The notes beneath the pieces were generated by a model that saw nothing but the letters and a program-made list of their open reading frames with translations, was not told the origin of the DNA and did no database searches. Below are positions 6,780 through 15,197 of a stretch of 42,799 bases of DNA, one piece after another (position 1 is the first letter of the stretch; every line of letters starts with the position of its first letter). A program made the position numbers and the translations under genes. The stretch is from Thiobacillus denitrificans (lineage in GTDB: Bacteria > Pseudomonadota > Gammaproteobacteria > Burkholderiales > Thiobacillaceae): NCBI GenBank assembly GCA_002403375.1, contig DHHQ01000013.1, positions 311,388-354,186 on the forward strand, written 5' to 3'.

Positions 6780-9038
6780 ATGGCTGACATGAAAGTCGCA
6801 GCATACATCTGCAAGGGCTGCGGGCTGGGCGAGCGTCTGGATGCGGACGCGCTGGTGAAGATCGCACAGAAGGACGGCAAGGTGCCGCTGGTGAAGTCGC
6901 ACGACTTCCTCTGCAACGCCGACGGCGTGGCGATGATCAGGAACGACATCGAGACCGAGGGCGTTACCCACATCATGATCGGCGCCTGCTCGCGCCGCGC
7001 CAAGACCGAGGCGTTCCACTTCCCGAATCATGCGGTGGCGCGCGCCAACCTGCGCGAGGGCGTGATCTGGATCCGTCCCGATACCGACGAGGCGCGCGAG
7101 ACGACGCAGGAGATGGCCGAGGACTACGTGCGCATGGGCTGCGCCGAAGTGAAGGCGATGACCGCGCCCGGCGGCAATCCCAACACCGGCAGCAGCAAGA
7201 CGCTGCTCGTCGTCGGCGGCGGCGTCACCGGCATGACCACCGCGATCGAGGCGTCGAAGACCGGCTATCCGGTGGTGCTGGTCGAGAAGTCCGGCGAGCT
7301 CGGCGGCTGGGCCGGCAAGCTCCACAAGCGCGTGCCGGTGCACGAGCCTTACAAGTCGCCGATGGACACCGGCGTCGCCGACCTGGTGTCGCAGGTGCTG
7401 GCTGACGGCAACATCAAGCTCTATCTCAACGCCACCGTCGCCCGGACCGACGGCGCGCCGGGGCGCTTCGTCGTCGACATCGCCACCGAATCGGGCGCCA
7501 CCCACACCGAGGACATAGGCGCCATCGTGCAGGCGACCGGCTTCACCCTCTACGACATGAACAAGCTGCCCGAGCTCGGCGGCGGCAAGTCGCCCAACGT
7601 GGTCGACCAGGCCGGTCTCGAGGCGCTGGCCAAGGCCGCTGCGGCCGGCGACGGCGTGATCCGCCGCCCGTCGGACAACCAGCCGGTGAAGTCGGTGGTG
7701 TTCGTGCAGTGTGCGGGCCAGCGCGACGCCAGCGGCACGCACCTGTCGTACTGCTCGGGCTTCTGCTGCAACGCCAGCATCAAGCAGGCGATGTACTTCA
7801 AGGACGCCAACCCGGCGGTCGACACCACCATCATCTACACCGACCTGCGCACGCCGGGCAACGGCGAGGACTTCTACCGCAGCGCGCAGGAGAAGGGCGT
7901 GATCTTCACCAAGGGCCGCGTCGCCCAGGTGGTGCCCGAGGGCAACACCAGCACGGTGAAGTTCCACGACCTGATCCTCGACGACACCGACGCCGCCGTC
8001 GCCGACGTCGACCTGGTCGTGCTGGCGACCGGCCAGGTGGCGAACTCGGGCGTCAACATCGACGCGCTGACCAAGCCGCAGGTCGAAGGGCAGCCCGGCG
8101 AGCCCACGGCCGAGGGCGCGGTCGAGGTCAAGCCGATCTCCATCCTCAACCTGACGTACCGCCAGGGGCCGGACGTGCCGCAGCTGAAGCAGGGCTTCAC
8201 CGACTCGCACTTCATCTGCTTCCCCTACGAGACCCGCCGCACCGGCATCTACACCGCCGGCCCGGTGCGCCGCCCGATGGACATCGCACAGGCGCGCGAG
8301 GACGCCACCGGCGCCGCGCTGAAGGCGATCCAGGCGCTGGAGAACGCCGAGCTGGGGCGCGCAGCGCATCCGCGCTCGGGCGACCTGTCGTTCCCGAAAG
8401 TGCGCCTCGAAGGCTGTACCCAGTGCAAGCGCTGCACCGTCGAATGCCCGTTCGGCGCGATCGACGAGGACGAAAAGCGCTTCCCTGTGTTCAACGAGTC
8501 GCGTTGTCGTAGATGTGGCACCTGCATGGGCGCCTGTCCGGTGCGGGTGATCTCGTTCGAGAACTACTCGGTCAACACCGTCGGCGCGCAGATCAAGGCG
8601 GTCGACATTCCCGACGAGTTCTCCGAGAAGCCGCGCATCCTGATCCTCGCGTGCGAGAACGACGCCTACCCGGCGCTCGACATGGCGGGGATGAACCGCA
8701 ACGAGTACTCGGCCTTCGTGCGGACCATCCCGATCCGCTGCCTCGGCTCGGTCAACACCATCTGGATCACCGACGCGCTCAACGCCGGCTACGATGGCGT
8801 GATGCTGATGGGCTGCAAGCACGGCGACGAATACCAGTGCCACTTCGTCAAGGGCTCCGAACTCGGCCGCGTGCGCATGTCCAAGATCGACGACACGCTG
8901 AAGACGCTCAACCTGGAATCGGAGCGCGTGCGCGATCTCGAAGTCGCGATCACCGACATCGAGCGCCTCCCCGAGATGATCAACAAGTACGCCGAAGAGC
9001 TGGCTGCCGTCGGCCCCAGCCCGTTCAAGGGCTTCTAA
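6780..9038 (+). CDS. qmoB: QmoB, HdrA/MvhD-like flavo-iron-sulfur protein
   Basis: A 752-residue cytoplasmic protein. The N-terminal region (1-130) holds YICKGCGLG and IGACSRR, typical of QmoB. An FAD Rossmann motif GGGVTGM begins near residue 146. A middle Cys cluster reads FVQCAGQRD with SYCSGFCC. Two [4Fe-4S] ferredoxin motifs lie from about residue 546: CTQCKRCTVECP and CRRCGTCMGACP. An MvhD-like domain closes the protein (about 620-720) with MLMGCKHGDEYQCHF. This is full-length QmoB domain order. It works with QmoA and, here, with HdrC and HdrB. ATG 6780 follows GGAGG in the end of qmoA. The next gene is 52 bases on, with a hairpin between. Confidence 0.92.
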   Translation: MADMKVAAYICKGCGLGERLDADALVKIAQKDGKVPLVKSHDFLCNADGVAMIRNDIETEGVTHIMIGACSRRAKTEAFHFPNHAVARANLREGVIWIRPDTDEARETTQEMAEDYVRMGCAEVKAMTAPGGNPNTGSSKTLLVVGGGVTGMTTAIEASKTGYPVVLVEKSGELGGWAGKLHKRVPVHEPYKSPMDTGVADLVSQVLADGNIKLYLNATVARTDGAPGRFVVDIATESGATHTEDIGAIVQATGFTLYDMNKLPELGGGKSPNVVDQAGLEALAKAAAAGDGVIRRPSDNQPVKSVVFVQCAGQRDASGTHLSYCSGFCCNASIKQAMYFKDANPAVDTTIIYTDLRTPGNGEDFYRSAQEKGVIFTKGRVAQVVPEGNTSTVKFHDLILDDTDAAVADVDLVVLATGQVANSGVNIDALTKPQVEGQPGEPTAEGAVEVKPISILNLTYRQGPDVPQLKQGFTDSHFICFPYETRRTGIYTAGPVRRPMDIAQAREDATGAALKAIQALENAELGRAAHPRSGDLSFPKVRLEGCTQCKRCTVECPFGAIDEDEKRFPVFNESRCRRCGTCMGACPVRVISFENYSVNTVGAQIKAVDIPDEFSEKPRILILACENDAYPALDMAGMNRNEYSAFVRTIPIRCLGSVNTIWITDALNAGYDGVMLMGCKHGDEYQCHFVKGSELGRVRMSKIDDTLKTLNLESERVRDLEVAITDIERLPEMINKYAEELAAVGPSPFKGF

Positions 9039-9040
9039 TC

Positions 9041-9067
9041 ATGCATCGGCCATCTTTGACGATGCAT
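9041..9067 (+). other. Intercistronic hairpin between qmoB and hdrC
   Basis: ATGCATCG (9041-9048) and CGATGCAT (9060-9067) are perfect complements with an 11-base loop. They lie two bases after the qmoB stop and 23 bases before the hdrC start. There is no T tract, so a terminator is unlikely; an RNA processing or stability element at the Qmo/Hdr boundary is more plausible. Confidence 0.45.
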
Positions 9068-9090
9068 CATTCAGCAGGCAAGGAAACGAC

Positions 9091-9723
9091 ATGAGCGCAA
9101 ACACCGCAGTGGCGGAAAAATACCGCAACAACTTCCTGAAGGAGATCGAAGAGCAGGTCGAGATGGGCGACTGGGTGAAGATGTGCATGCAGTGCGGCGT
9201 CTGCTCCGGTTCCTGCCCGACCAACTTCCAGAGCGCGTGGGAGCATCCGCCGCAGGAGCTCTTCATGATGATCCGCGCCGGCAAGCGCGAGGAGGTGCTG
9301 ACCACGACGTCGATGTGGAACTGCACCTCCTGCTACAACTGCATCGTGCGCTGCCCGAGGAAGCTGCCGATCACCCACATCATGCACGGCATCGCCGAAT
9401 ACGCGCACCGCATCGGCAAGGCGCCGAAGATGCAGCCGACGCGCTTCTTCTCCGGCCTGTTCTGGAAGAACTGCACGCACACCGGTCGCGTCAACGAACT
9501 GAAGCTCTCGATGGGCCTGTACTTCAAGGACGGCCTCGGCGCCGGCATCAAGGAAGGCATGAAGATGAAGGACGTGGCGCTGGGCCTGATGAAGGCGAAG
9601 CGGCTCAACCCGTTCGAGATCCTGGGCGGTCACAAGTGCAAGGACCAGAAGGGCATCCAGGCGATGCTCGCGAAGGCCTACGAAATCGAGCGCGCCCGCA
9701 AGGCCGCGAAGATGGAAGGCTGA
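9091..9723 (+). CDS. hdrC: HdrC-like iron-sulfur protein replacing the front half of QmoC
   Basis: A 210-residue soluble protein with two complete [4Fe-4S] motifs: CMQCGVCSGSCP (Cys32, 35, 38, 42) and CTSCYNCIVRCP (Cys78, 81, 84, 88). The C-terminal helical part is rich in Lys and Met and has no membrane helix. HdrC relays electrons between an HdrA-type flavoprotein and HdrB. In canonical Qmo, QmoC is an HdrC domain fused to a heme-b membrane domain. Here HdrC stands alone and is followed by HdrB, the arrangement known from some Gram-positive sulfate reducers and some sulfur oxidisers. The ribosome site AAGGAAA lies about seven bases upstream. Assignment is strong. Confidence 0.9.
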   Translation: MSANTAVAEKYRNNFLKEIEEQVEMGDWVKMCMQCGVCSGSCPTNFQSAWEHPPQELFMMIRAGKREEVLTTTSMWNCTSCYNCIVRCPRKLPITHIMHGIAEYAHRIGKAPKMQPTRFFSGLFWKNCTHTGRVNELKLSMGLYFKDGLGAGIKEGMKMKDVALGLMKAKRLNPFEILGGHKCKDQKGIQAMLAKAYEIERARKAAKMEG

Positions 9724-9737
9724 GGAGAGAGACAGAA

Positions 9738-10649
9738 ATGGCCAAGAAAGAATACGCGTTTTACCCCGGCTGCTCGTCGCAGAAGGGCGCTTCCGCCTCC
9801 AACTACCTGACCTCGGTCGAGTCGATGTGCAAGACGCTCGACGTCAAGCTCACCGAGATCCCCGACTGGAACTGCTGCGGCGCGTCGATCGGCTACGCCG
9901 AGGCGGGCGAGCTGCCGCGCCACGTGATGAACGCGCGCAACTTCGCGCTGTCGGAGCAGCACCTGCCGGGGCAGGAGATCGTCGCCACCTGCGCCGCCTG
10001 CTGGCTCGGCGCGCGCGAGACGCGCGAGCGGCTGTCGCATTCCGACAGGCTGATGGCCGACACCCGCGAGGCGCTGAAGGAAGCGGGGCTCACCATCAAC
10101 GAGATGCCCGAAGTCCGCCACATGGTCGAGGTGCTGATCGAGGACCTCGGCTTCGACGAGATGAAGAAGCACGTCGTGCGTCCGCTCGAGGGCGTCAAGA
10201 TCGCCGGCTACGTCGGCTGCCAGACCAACCGTCCGTTCGGCGTCGCAGGCGAGTCGTTCGAGAACCCGATGTACCTCGACAAGATGGTCGAGATGGTCGG
10301 CGCCGAGTCGATCCCCGAATACGACATGAAAGTCACCTGCTGCGGCGGCGCGCTGGCGTTCTCCGAGCCGCAGAAGGCGCAGGCGCAGATCAAGGACATC
10401 GTCGAGTCGGCCTACGACCACGGCGCCGAGATGATCGTCACGCCGTGCCCGCTGTGCCAGGCCAACGTCGAGATCTACCAGGGCCAGATCAACAAGACGT
10501 ACGGCACCAAGTTCAACATTCCGGTGATGTACTACAGCCAGCTGATGGTCGTCGCCTACGGCGGCAGCGCCAAGGATGCCGCCCTGAACGGCCAGGTGAT
10601 CAAGGCGCGCAGGCTGGAGGAGATCGCCGCCAAGCCGGTCAAGGGCTAA
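9738..10649 (+). CDS. hdrB: HdrB-like CCG-domain iron-sulfur protein
   Basis: A 303-residue protein with two CCG domains. The first has Cys12, the pair CCGAS (Cys46-47) and CAAC near residue 85. The second has CQTNRPFG, TCCGGALAF and CPLC. In heterodisulfide reductase this motif holds noncubane [4Fe-4S] clusters at the catalytic site. In the Qmo context the substrate is not established; it may pass electrons to a thiol/disulfide or another carrier rather than directly to quinone. The start ATG 9738 is preceded by GAGGAGAG, 14 bases after the hdrC stop. An upstream extension of this open frame is only out-of-frame hdrC. A strong terminator closes the operon. Confidence 0.9.
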   Translation: MAKKEYAFYPGCSSQKGASASNYLTSVESMCKTLDVKLTEIPDWNCCGASIGYAEAGELPRHVMNARNFALSEQHLPGQEIVATCAACWLGARETRERLSHSDRLMADTREALKEAGLTINEMPEVRHMVEVLIEDLGFDEMKKHVVRPLEGVKIAGYVGCQTNRPFGVAGESFENPMYLDKMVEMVGAESIPEYDMKVTCCGGALAFSEPQKAQAQIKDIVESAYDHGAEMIVTPCPLCQANVEIYQGQINKTYGTKFNIPVMYYSQLMVVAYGGSAKDAALNGQVIKARRLEEIAAKPVKG

Positions 10650-10670
10650 GGCACAGATCCGGATGCGAGA

Positions 10671-10696
10671 ACAGGGGCTGCGGCCCCTGTTTTTTT
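10671..10696 (+). terminator. Rho-independent terminator of the qmo-hdr operon
   Basis: ACAGGGGC (10671-10678), loop TGCG, GCCCCTGT (10683-10690), then a run of T to 10696. It lies 22 bases after the hdrB stop and just before the convergent gene ending at 10722. Confidence 0.92.
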
Positions 10697-10721
10697 GCCC
10701 GCCGGCCGCAGTCGGAGCGTC

Positions 10722-11564
10722 TCATTCGCCGACTTCCACCCGTCGCGACGATTGGGCGAATATCCAGCTCACGGCGACGCCCGCCGCGACCGCGTGCTGC
10801 GTCTCGACGAGCGGGCTGTCCTCGTAGACCGCACCCGAGAGATTGTCGTAGCGCACGTAGCCGCCCACCCAGTAGCGCGGGAAGCGCCGAGTCAGCGTCA
10901 CCATGAACTGCGATCCCGAATAGCCGCCTGCCGCGTCGTAGGCGGGGCGGGTCGCCGTCGCCTCGGCCGGGCTCACCGAATAGAAATACGCGTTGTACTC
11001 GCGGTCGTTGAAATAGGGGCCGCCCTGCACGCTGAAATTCCACCCGGGCAGGCCGCCCGGGTCGCGGATCCCGAGGATGAGGTTGGGCGAGAAGAGCCAG
11101 CCGATCTGCCGCGGGTCGGACTCGACCGTGATGGCCGTGCGCACCGGCAGCCGCAGATCCAGCTGCATCCTGCGGTCGGCCGAGCGCCACAGGTGGAAGT
11201 CGGCGGTCGGCCCCAGCTCGGCCGTCGGCTGGAGTTCGTCCATCCCGCGCCGCGTCGGGTTGTCGTCGTCGAGCGCCGGCAGCGTGCCGTTGAGGCTGAG
11301 GTTGACCTCGAGCCGCTCGCTCTGGAACAAGAGGCCGCGCAGCCCGCCCTGGTCCGCCTTGAGGAATTCGCCGCGGTAGACCAGATAGGGGACCGGCAGC
11401 AGGTGGACGTTGGTGACGTCCGAGCCGCGGTAGTCTGGCATCGACAGCACCGAGAGGCCGGCGCCGATCTCCCACAGCGGGCGGGTCTCGGCGTGGCACA
11501 CCGGGAGGGCCAGCAAGCCGGCCAGGGCCAGGGTGGCTGCCGGCAGTCGGGCGGTTGTCTTCAT
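10722..11564 (-). CDS. MipA/OmpV family outer-membrane protein
   Basis: A 280-residue protein with a Sec signal peptide ending CHA (about residue 25), then alternating beta-strand pattern to the C-terminus. The beginning WEIGAGLSVLSMPDYRGSD and the later GWLFSPNLIL and TRRFPRYWVGGYVRYDNL match MipA/OmpV proteins, which include the E. coli MltA-interacting scaffold and Vibrio OmpV. The family is a small outer-membrane barrel; some members respond to osmolarity or antibiotics. The last strand does not end in the classic terminal Phe but in a polar tail. It converges on the qmo-hdr operon and diverges from the small gene at 11706. The family is secure, the role is not. Confidence 0.85.
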   Translation of the reverse strand: MKTTARLPAATLALAGLLALPVCHAETRPLWEIGAGLSVLSMPDYRGSDVTNVHLLPVPYLVYRGEFLKADQGGLRGLLFQSERLEVNLSLNGTLPALDDDNPTRRGMDELQPTAELGPTADFHLWRSADRRMQLDLRLPVRTAITVESDPRQIGWLFSPNLILGIRDPGGLPGWNFSVQGGPYFNDREYNAYFYSVSPAEATATRPAYDAAGGYSGSQFMVTLTRRFPRYWVGGYVRYDNLSGAVYEDSPLVETQHAVAAGVAVSWIFAQSSRRVEVGE

Positions 11565-11705
11565 GAATGGGGTATCCGGTAGGATTTCTCTGCGAGCATA
11601 GAAGGTCGGACAGATTATCCAAAATAGGCCGGCCGTGAACGCGTGTCACCCAACTTCCCGGGCAGGGCGCTATGCTTGCATTTTCGTCCCCAACCGCATC
11701 CGAAC

Positions 11706-12014
11706 ATGAAACGCGCCAAAGACTTCAACCAACTGATCGACCTTGTTCATGAAGCCGTGTACGAGGTCGACGAACTGCGGGCCTGCCTCGAGCACGACGA
11801 CGACGAGGCGTCGACCTACACGCCGTATCTCGACACCCTGGACAAGATGCTGCGCGAACTCCACGAATCGATGGTGTCTGGCAAATACGGCGGCGTGGGG
11901 CAGGGCGAGGACCTCCCGTACATGACGCTGTTCAAGAAGCACGAACGCGACATTCCGTTCCGCGAATTGCTGCGAACGATCAACGCGACGCATCGGGAGG
12001 GGTACGAGGCGTAA
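11706..12014 (+). CDS. Small acidic conserved cytosolic protein of unknown function
   Basis: A 102-residue protein beginning MKRAKDFNQLIDLVHEAVYEV with an acidic helical middle (EHDDDEAS) and a C-terminal FKKHERDIPFRELLRTINATHREG. It has no signal peptide or membrane segment. Codon use is like its high-GC neighbours, and frame and composition support a real gene. A longer in-frame start (GTG 11643) exists but would add a poorly conserved-looking Pro/His-rich tail, so ATG 11706 is preferred. No clear ribosome site precedes either start. The family is not one I can name. Confidence 0.6.
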   Translation: MKRAKDFNQLIDLVHEAVYEVDELRACLEHDDDEASTYTPYLDTLDKMLRELHESMVSGKYGGVGQGEDLPYMTLFKKHERDIPFRELLRTINATHREGYEA

Positions 12015-12280
12015 GGCTTTTTGAGAACTGCTTGCTCGCCTAGCCAGATGGTGGTCTCAGTCGCGCAAGGTGAACGGCTGCTTCCGGTCGGATGCAGCCA
12101 TTCGGAAATCTCAGCGGAGACGCCCGTTCACCGGCCGAAGCGGTCATTTGGCGGTCGATCATCAATCGGCTGTTACCGACCCAAAGCGGAAATCTGCAAA
12201 TTCGTATTCAATGTCTGCTCTTAACCAGCAAGAGGTCGTCACGCGACACCTGCGCGAAAATGCACATGACCATTTCACCG
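12015..12280. other. Gene-free edge of a lower-GC accessory patch
   Basis: No coding frame here has a ribosome site or codon pattern like real genes. The short phrase CGGAAATCT occurs twice (near 12104 and 12187), and the AAGCGG words around 12138 and 12184 look like decayed repeat-type intergenic DNA. Base composition drops here relative to the genes to the left, marking the start of the accessory patch. Confidence 0.4.
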
Positions 12281-13084
12281 TCATGGAGCGAGTAGTAATC
12301 GTCTTTTGAGAATTTCTTGCTTACCGCTCGTCTCGTCTACTGGCTCGACATGCCCAGTGAATTCAAGCCTGTCCGACCAGCGACTGAAAAGATGGAAAAA
12401 GCTGATTTCACCGGTCATGCAATGCCAGCTGGCCTTCCCCTTCGGATGCCCCAGGTCAGTGACGACCTGCTGTACTTCGCCGGGCTTCATTTCGAATCGT
12501 GTGTAAGTGTTCTGGTCAAGCCACCGTGATGCATCATCCACACGCACAGAAATAGGACCCTGTAGAAGAAAGCCCGCATCGTAGTAAACGTAGAGGGCGC
12601 ATCCACCTGTCGGGGGCTGAAATTGCTTCGCTCGCTCGTCCTGCTGCGGCGCCGCTGCAATAATTGCCGAATCTGACATTTTGTGTGGATCCAAGCCGAA
12701 TGACAGCACGCAATTTCCACTACGAGCGCACCCGGTTTTTGATTCGTGATGATCTACATGTAACAGCTTCGATGCATCATCAAACTCAACCTCAATCCAT
12801 TTGTAATCGTGAATTACGCCTCCCGCCCCCTGCCCGACAAGAAGGCCGGCCAGTAGTGCTGGGCGCGTCGCTCCGTAATACCAGTACCTGCCACCGCCCC
12901 TGGTCGCATGCGGAACACCGATCAAAGTCATTACGGCTTCCTTGCTTGCCCCGGCCTTGAGATCCGTCAGCGCCTTGCTGGGCAGAGGATCGTCGTAAAA
13001 AGGTGCCACGGGCACGACTATGCAACCGCCAAGCAAGAGAGCCAGGGAAATAACGCTGGCCGAAATTGAGCGTGTTCTGCGCAT
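12281..13084 (-). CDS. Lipoprotein with SmpA/OmlA-like N-terminal half
   Basis: A 267-residue lipoprotein with lipobox LLGGC (Cys21), so it is anchored to a membrane after lipid modification. Residues 35-110 read ALTDLKAGASKEAVMTLIGVP and RYWYYG, the BamE/SmpA-OmlA style of fold found in many small envelope lipoproteins. The second half (about 160-230) has CALYVYYDAGFLLQGPISVRVD and ends in a charged tail. It resembles lipoproteins with a DUF2846-type domain. ATG 13084 is chosen; GTG 13090 is an equal alternative, since a GGGGGGG ribosome-like run precedes both. GC and codon use are clearly lower than flanking genes, which points to transfer. Function is unknown. Confidence 0.7.
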   Translation of the reverse strand: MRRTRSISASVISLALLLGGCIVVPVAPFYDDPLPSKALTDLKAGASKEAVMTLIGVPHATRGGGRYWYYGATRPALLAGLLVGQGAGGVIHDYKWIEVEFDDASKLLHVDHHESKTGCARSGNCVLSFGLDPHKMSDSAIIAAAPQQDERAKQFQPPTGGCALYVYYDAGFLLQGPISVRVDDASRWLDQNTYTRFEMKPGEVQQVVTDLGHPKGKASWHCMTGEISFFHLFSRWSDRLEFTGHVEPVDETSGKQEILKRRLLLAP

Positions 13085-13344
13085 GACCACGTTCCCCCCC
13101 TTTCATAATTGTTAAATGATACAAAAGCAGTTCCAACCTCGCTTTTTAACGTCCGCCATGTTTGAAGTGTGGCCCGTGGCATGGCGGGCTAATCTGTCCG
13201 TTTAGAGACGGTTGCGGCGGTTCATTGAGGTCAGGCGAAGTGGCTGCATTTGGCCGACTGCACGCATCCAACATTTATCCTGAAAGCGGCCGTCCACGAC
13301 TCGGCAAGACAATCAGACTCCCATCAACCACGAAGGAGTCTGAC

Positions 13345-13948
13345 ATGGAAGCCAATCAATCTCGTGAGCCTTGGAAAAAAGGCAAGTTGGTCGGCCAAAA
13401 ACCGCCACTCAAACCCAAGGACATCTGGGCTATCCGAATCCACCTCCAGAACGAACATCGTGTTCGTGACCTGGCTATGTTCAACCTGGCGATCGACAGC
13501 ATGCGATCTGGTGAATCTGCATGTCGGGGACGTGACGCACGGCAACCAGATATTGCCCCGGGCGATGGTCGTGCAGCGAAAGACCCAACGCTCGGTGCAG
13601 TTCGAACTGACCGAGCCGACCAGGTCTGCCGTGTCGGCATGGATCGAAAGGGCAAGCTTGAGGCCGGAGCACTATCTGTTCCCCAGCCGCCTGGCGAAAT
13701 CGCCTCATGTTTCCACCCGCCAGTACGCCCGCATCGTGCATCAGTGGGTTGCCGCCATCGGACTCGATTCGACGGTCTATGGCACGCACACAATGCGACG
13801 GACCAAGGCGACACTGATCTACAAGCGAACCAAGAACCTAAGGGCCGTCCAGCTCTTGCTCGGCCATACCAAGCTGGAGAGCACTGTTCGATACCTTGGG
13901 ATCGAGGTCGATGACGCACTCGAGATCTCGGAGCAGACTGAAATCTAG
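13345..13948 (+). pseudogene. Frameshifted tyrosine recombinase (integrase) remnant
   Basis: ATG 13345 (ribosome site AAGGAG six bases upstream) opens a frame that reads MEANQSREPWKKGK to AMFNLAIDS, ending at 13500. The rest of the same protein continues in the next frame from 13502 with CDLVNLHVGDV to the stop at 13948. The second part carries HTMRR (His-x-x-Arg), LLLGH and the nucleophile context TVRYLG. Short integrases of this type normally have SKLRGCDLV or similar at the junction. Here about 11 bases are missing, which removes the KLR containing the first catalytic Arg and shifts the frame. The gene should be inactive. No tRNA or clear att repeat flanks it. The missing length is inferred from memory of the family. 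Confidence 0.8.
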
Positions 13949-13995
13949 TGATGCATCCCTGCGGTCGCATGGCGACCAAGTGCGACCGCCCTTAG

Positions 13996-14487
13996 CTACT
14001 CCTTCTTCGGGTAGTCGAGGACGACGTTCGCTGGATGTACGTCACCGATGGTTGCCCATGATTTCGTCTCGAACGTGAATTGCGCAACCGCGCACGTCGG
14101 CAGCAGGGCGATATCGTTGGACAAGCGATGCGCAAGCTCCGAGAACTCAGGGTTGTGGCCAAAGAGCATCACGCACTTCAGCTTGTCATCGAGTTCACCA
14201 ACGACCGCAAGCAGGGTCTCGGGCTCGGTGGCATACAGCCGGTCATCCACGACGATATCCTTGGCCTTATAACCGAGTTCCTTGGCGATGATTTGCGCCG
14301 TCGCAAGCGCTCGACGCGCGGGACTCGACAGGATCAGGTCGGGTTTCGCTTGCTGCTTCGCCAAGCGCTTCCCCATCATGGGTGCGTCACGCTTGCCGCG
14401 GTCGGCCAGCGGCCGCTCCGTGTCGGGCAGGCCAATGCCATCCCAACTCGACTTGGCGTGACGGACAAGGATTAGCGTTCTTTTCAT
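13996..14487 (-). CDS. sixA: SixA-type phosphohistidine phosphatase
   Basis: A 163-residue cytoplasmic histidine-phosphatase superfamily protein. The catalytic RHAK motif (Arg9-His10) follows a short first strand MKRTLILV. Later come LSSPARRALATAQ (second catalytic Arg region) and LFGHNPE (second His), the full set for this fold. E. coli SixA removes phosphate from phosphohistidine on the nitrogen PTS carrier NPr. No PTS or kinase gene lies next to it here, so the partner is unknown. ATG 14487 with AGAGGG upstream is preferred to the ten-residue longer ATG 14517. It sits in the low-GC patch between the integrase remnant and a GNAT gene. Confidence 0.85.
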   Translation of the reverse strand: MKRTLILVRHAKSSWDGIGLPDTERPLADRGKRDAPMMGKRLAKQQAKPDLILSSPARRALATAQIIAKELGYKAKDIVVDDRLYATEPETLLAVVGELDDKLKCVMLFGHNPEFSELAHRLSNDIALLPTCAVAQFTFETKSWATIGDVHPANVVLDYPKKE

Positions 14488-14660
14488 TGAACCCTCTGTG
14501 ACGACCGTTCGTGGCATTTTGCCACCGCCTGCTTATGGGGAGCATGATGAACTCCCGTAGTCGGCCAGAAGCGGAAGTTCAATTCCAATCCGTAAAGCCC
14601 CCGTGGCACCACTCGGCTATGCTGCGATATTGTCAGTGCGAGCTTATTTCAGGACGAAGC

Positions 14661-15197
14661 ATGAATTTCAGGATTCTCGATGACAACAGCAAGGAAGAAG
14701 TGGCAAACCTGTTCACTTCAGTATTTTCGTCATCTGAAGGGGATCAAGAAGGGAGACTGATTGGCAGCCTTGCCTCTGCGCTGGCTGCACGCACCGACAA
14801 TCAGGAAATTATCTGTATTGGTGCCTATGCAGACGGGGCAATGATTGGGGCAATCTTCTTTACCCGACTTCGATTCGATGAGCCCATCAAAGCCTTCATG
14901 CTCGCTCCAGTTGCAGTCAGCACCGCCCATCAGGGAAGGGGTATTGGGCAGGCATTGATCAGATTTGGACTGGAGGAGTTGAAAAATCGCTCCACAACGC
15001 TGGTTGTCACGTATGGCGATCCTGCCTTCTACTCCAAGGTTGGGTTTCGGGCATTATCGGAGGATGTGATCCGGGCGCCGCTGCCACTCTCAATGCCAGA
15101 AGGTTGGCTTGGCCAGCCCTTATCGGGAGAGGCTATTCCAATCGTGAAAAGCCGTCCTGCGTGCGTACAGGAATTCGACGATCCTGCTTACTGGTAA
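14661..15197 (+). CDS. GNAT family N-acetyltransferase
   Basis: A 178-residue protein with the GNAT acetyl-CoA site LAPVAVSTAHQGRGIGQALI (QGRGIG, about 93-98). It also has the C-terminal YGDPAFYSKVGF motif seen in YhbS-like acetyltransferases. It would transfer acetyl from acetyl-CoA to an amine or protein N-terminus; the substrate cannot be read from sequence. ATG 14661 has AGGA six bases upstream. GC is low compared with the exporter genes to the right, as for the rest of this patch. It stands alone, with convergent genes on its right. Confidence 0.85.
   Translation: MNFRILDDNSKEEVANLFTSVFSSSEGDQEGRLIGSLASALAARTDNQEIICIGAYADGAMIGAIFFTRLRFDEPIKAFMLAPVAVSTAHQGRGIGQALIRFGLEELKNRSTTLVVTYGDPAFYSKVGFRALSEDVIRAPLPLSMPEGWLGQPLSGEAIPIVKSRPACVQEFDDPAYW

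Noticed and set aside
5403..8843. A long minus-strand open frame opposite qmoA and qmoB
   Set aside because: Same antisense composition, no domain motif, and it covers two well-supported genes and their leader.
9183..9737. Upstream extension of the hdrB frame
   Set aside because: It is out-of-frame hdrC sequence; the ATG 9738 has a ribosome site and gives the normal HdrB N-terminus.
12524..13956. Recurring GATGCATC words at several places, also near 9061
   Set aside because: The copies are short, irregularly spaced and partly inside the lipoprotein gene; no evidence for an attachment site.
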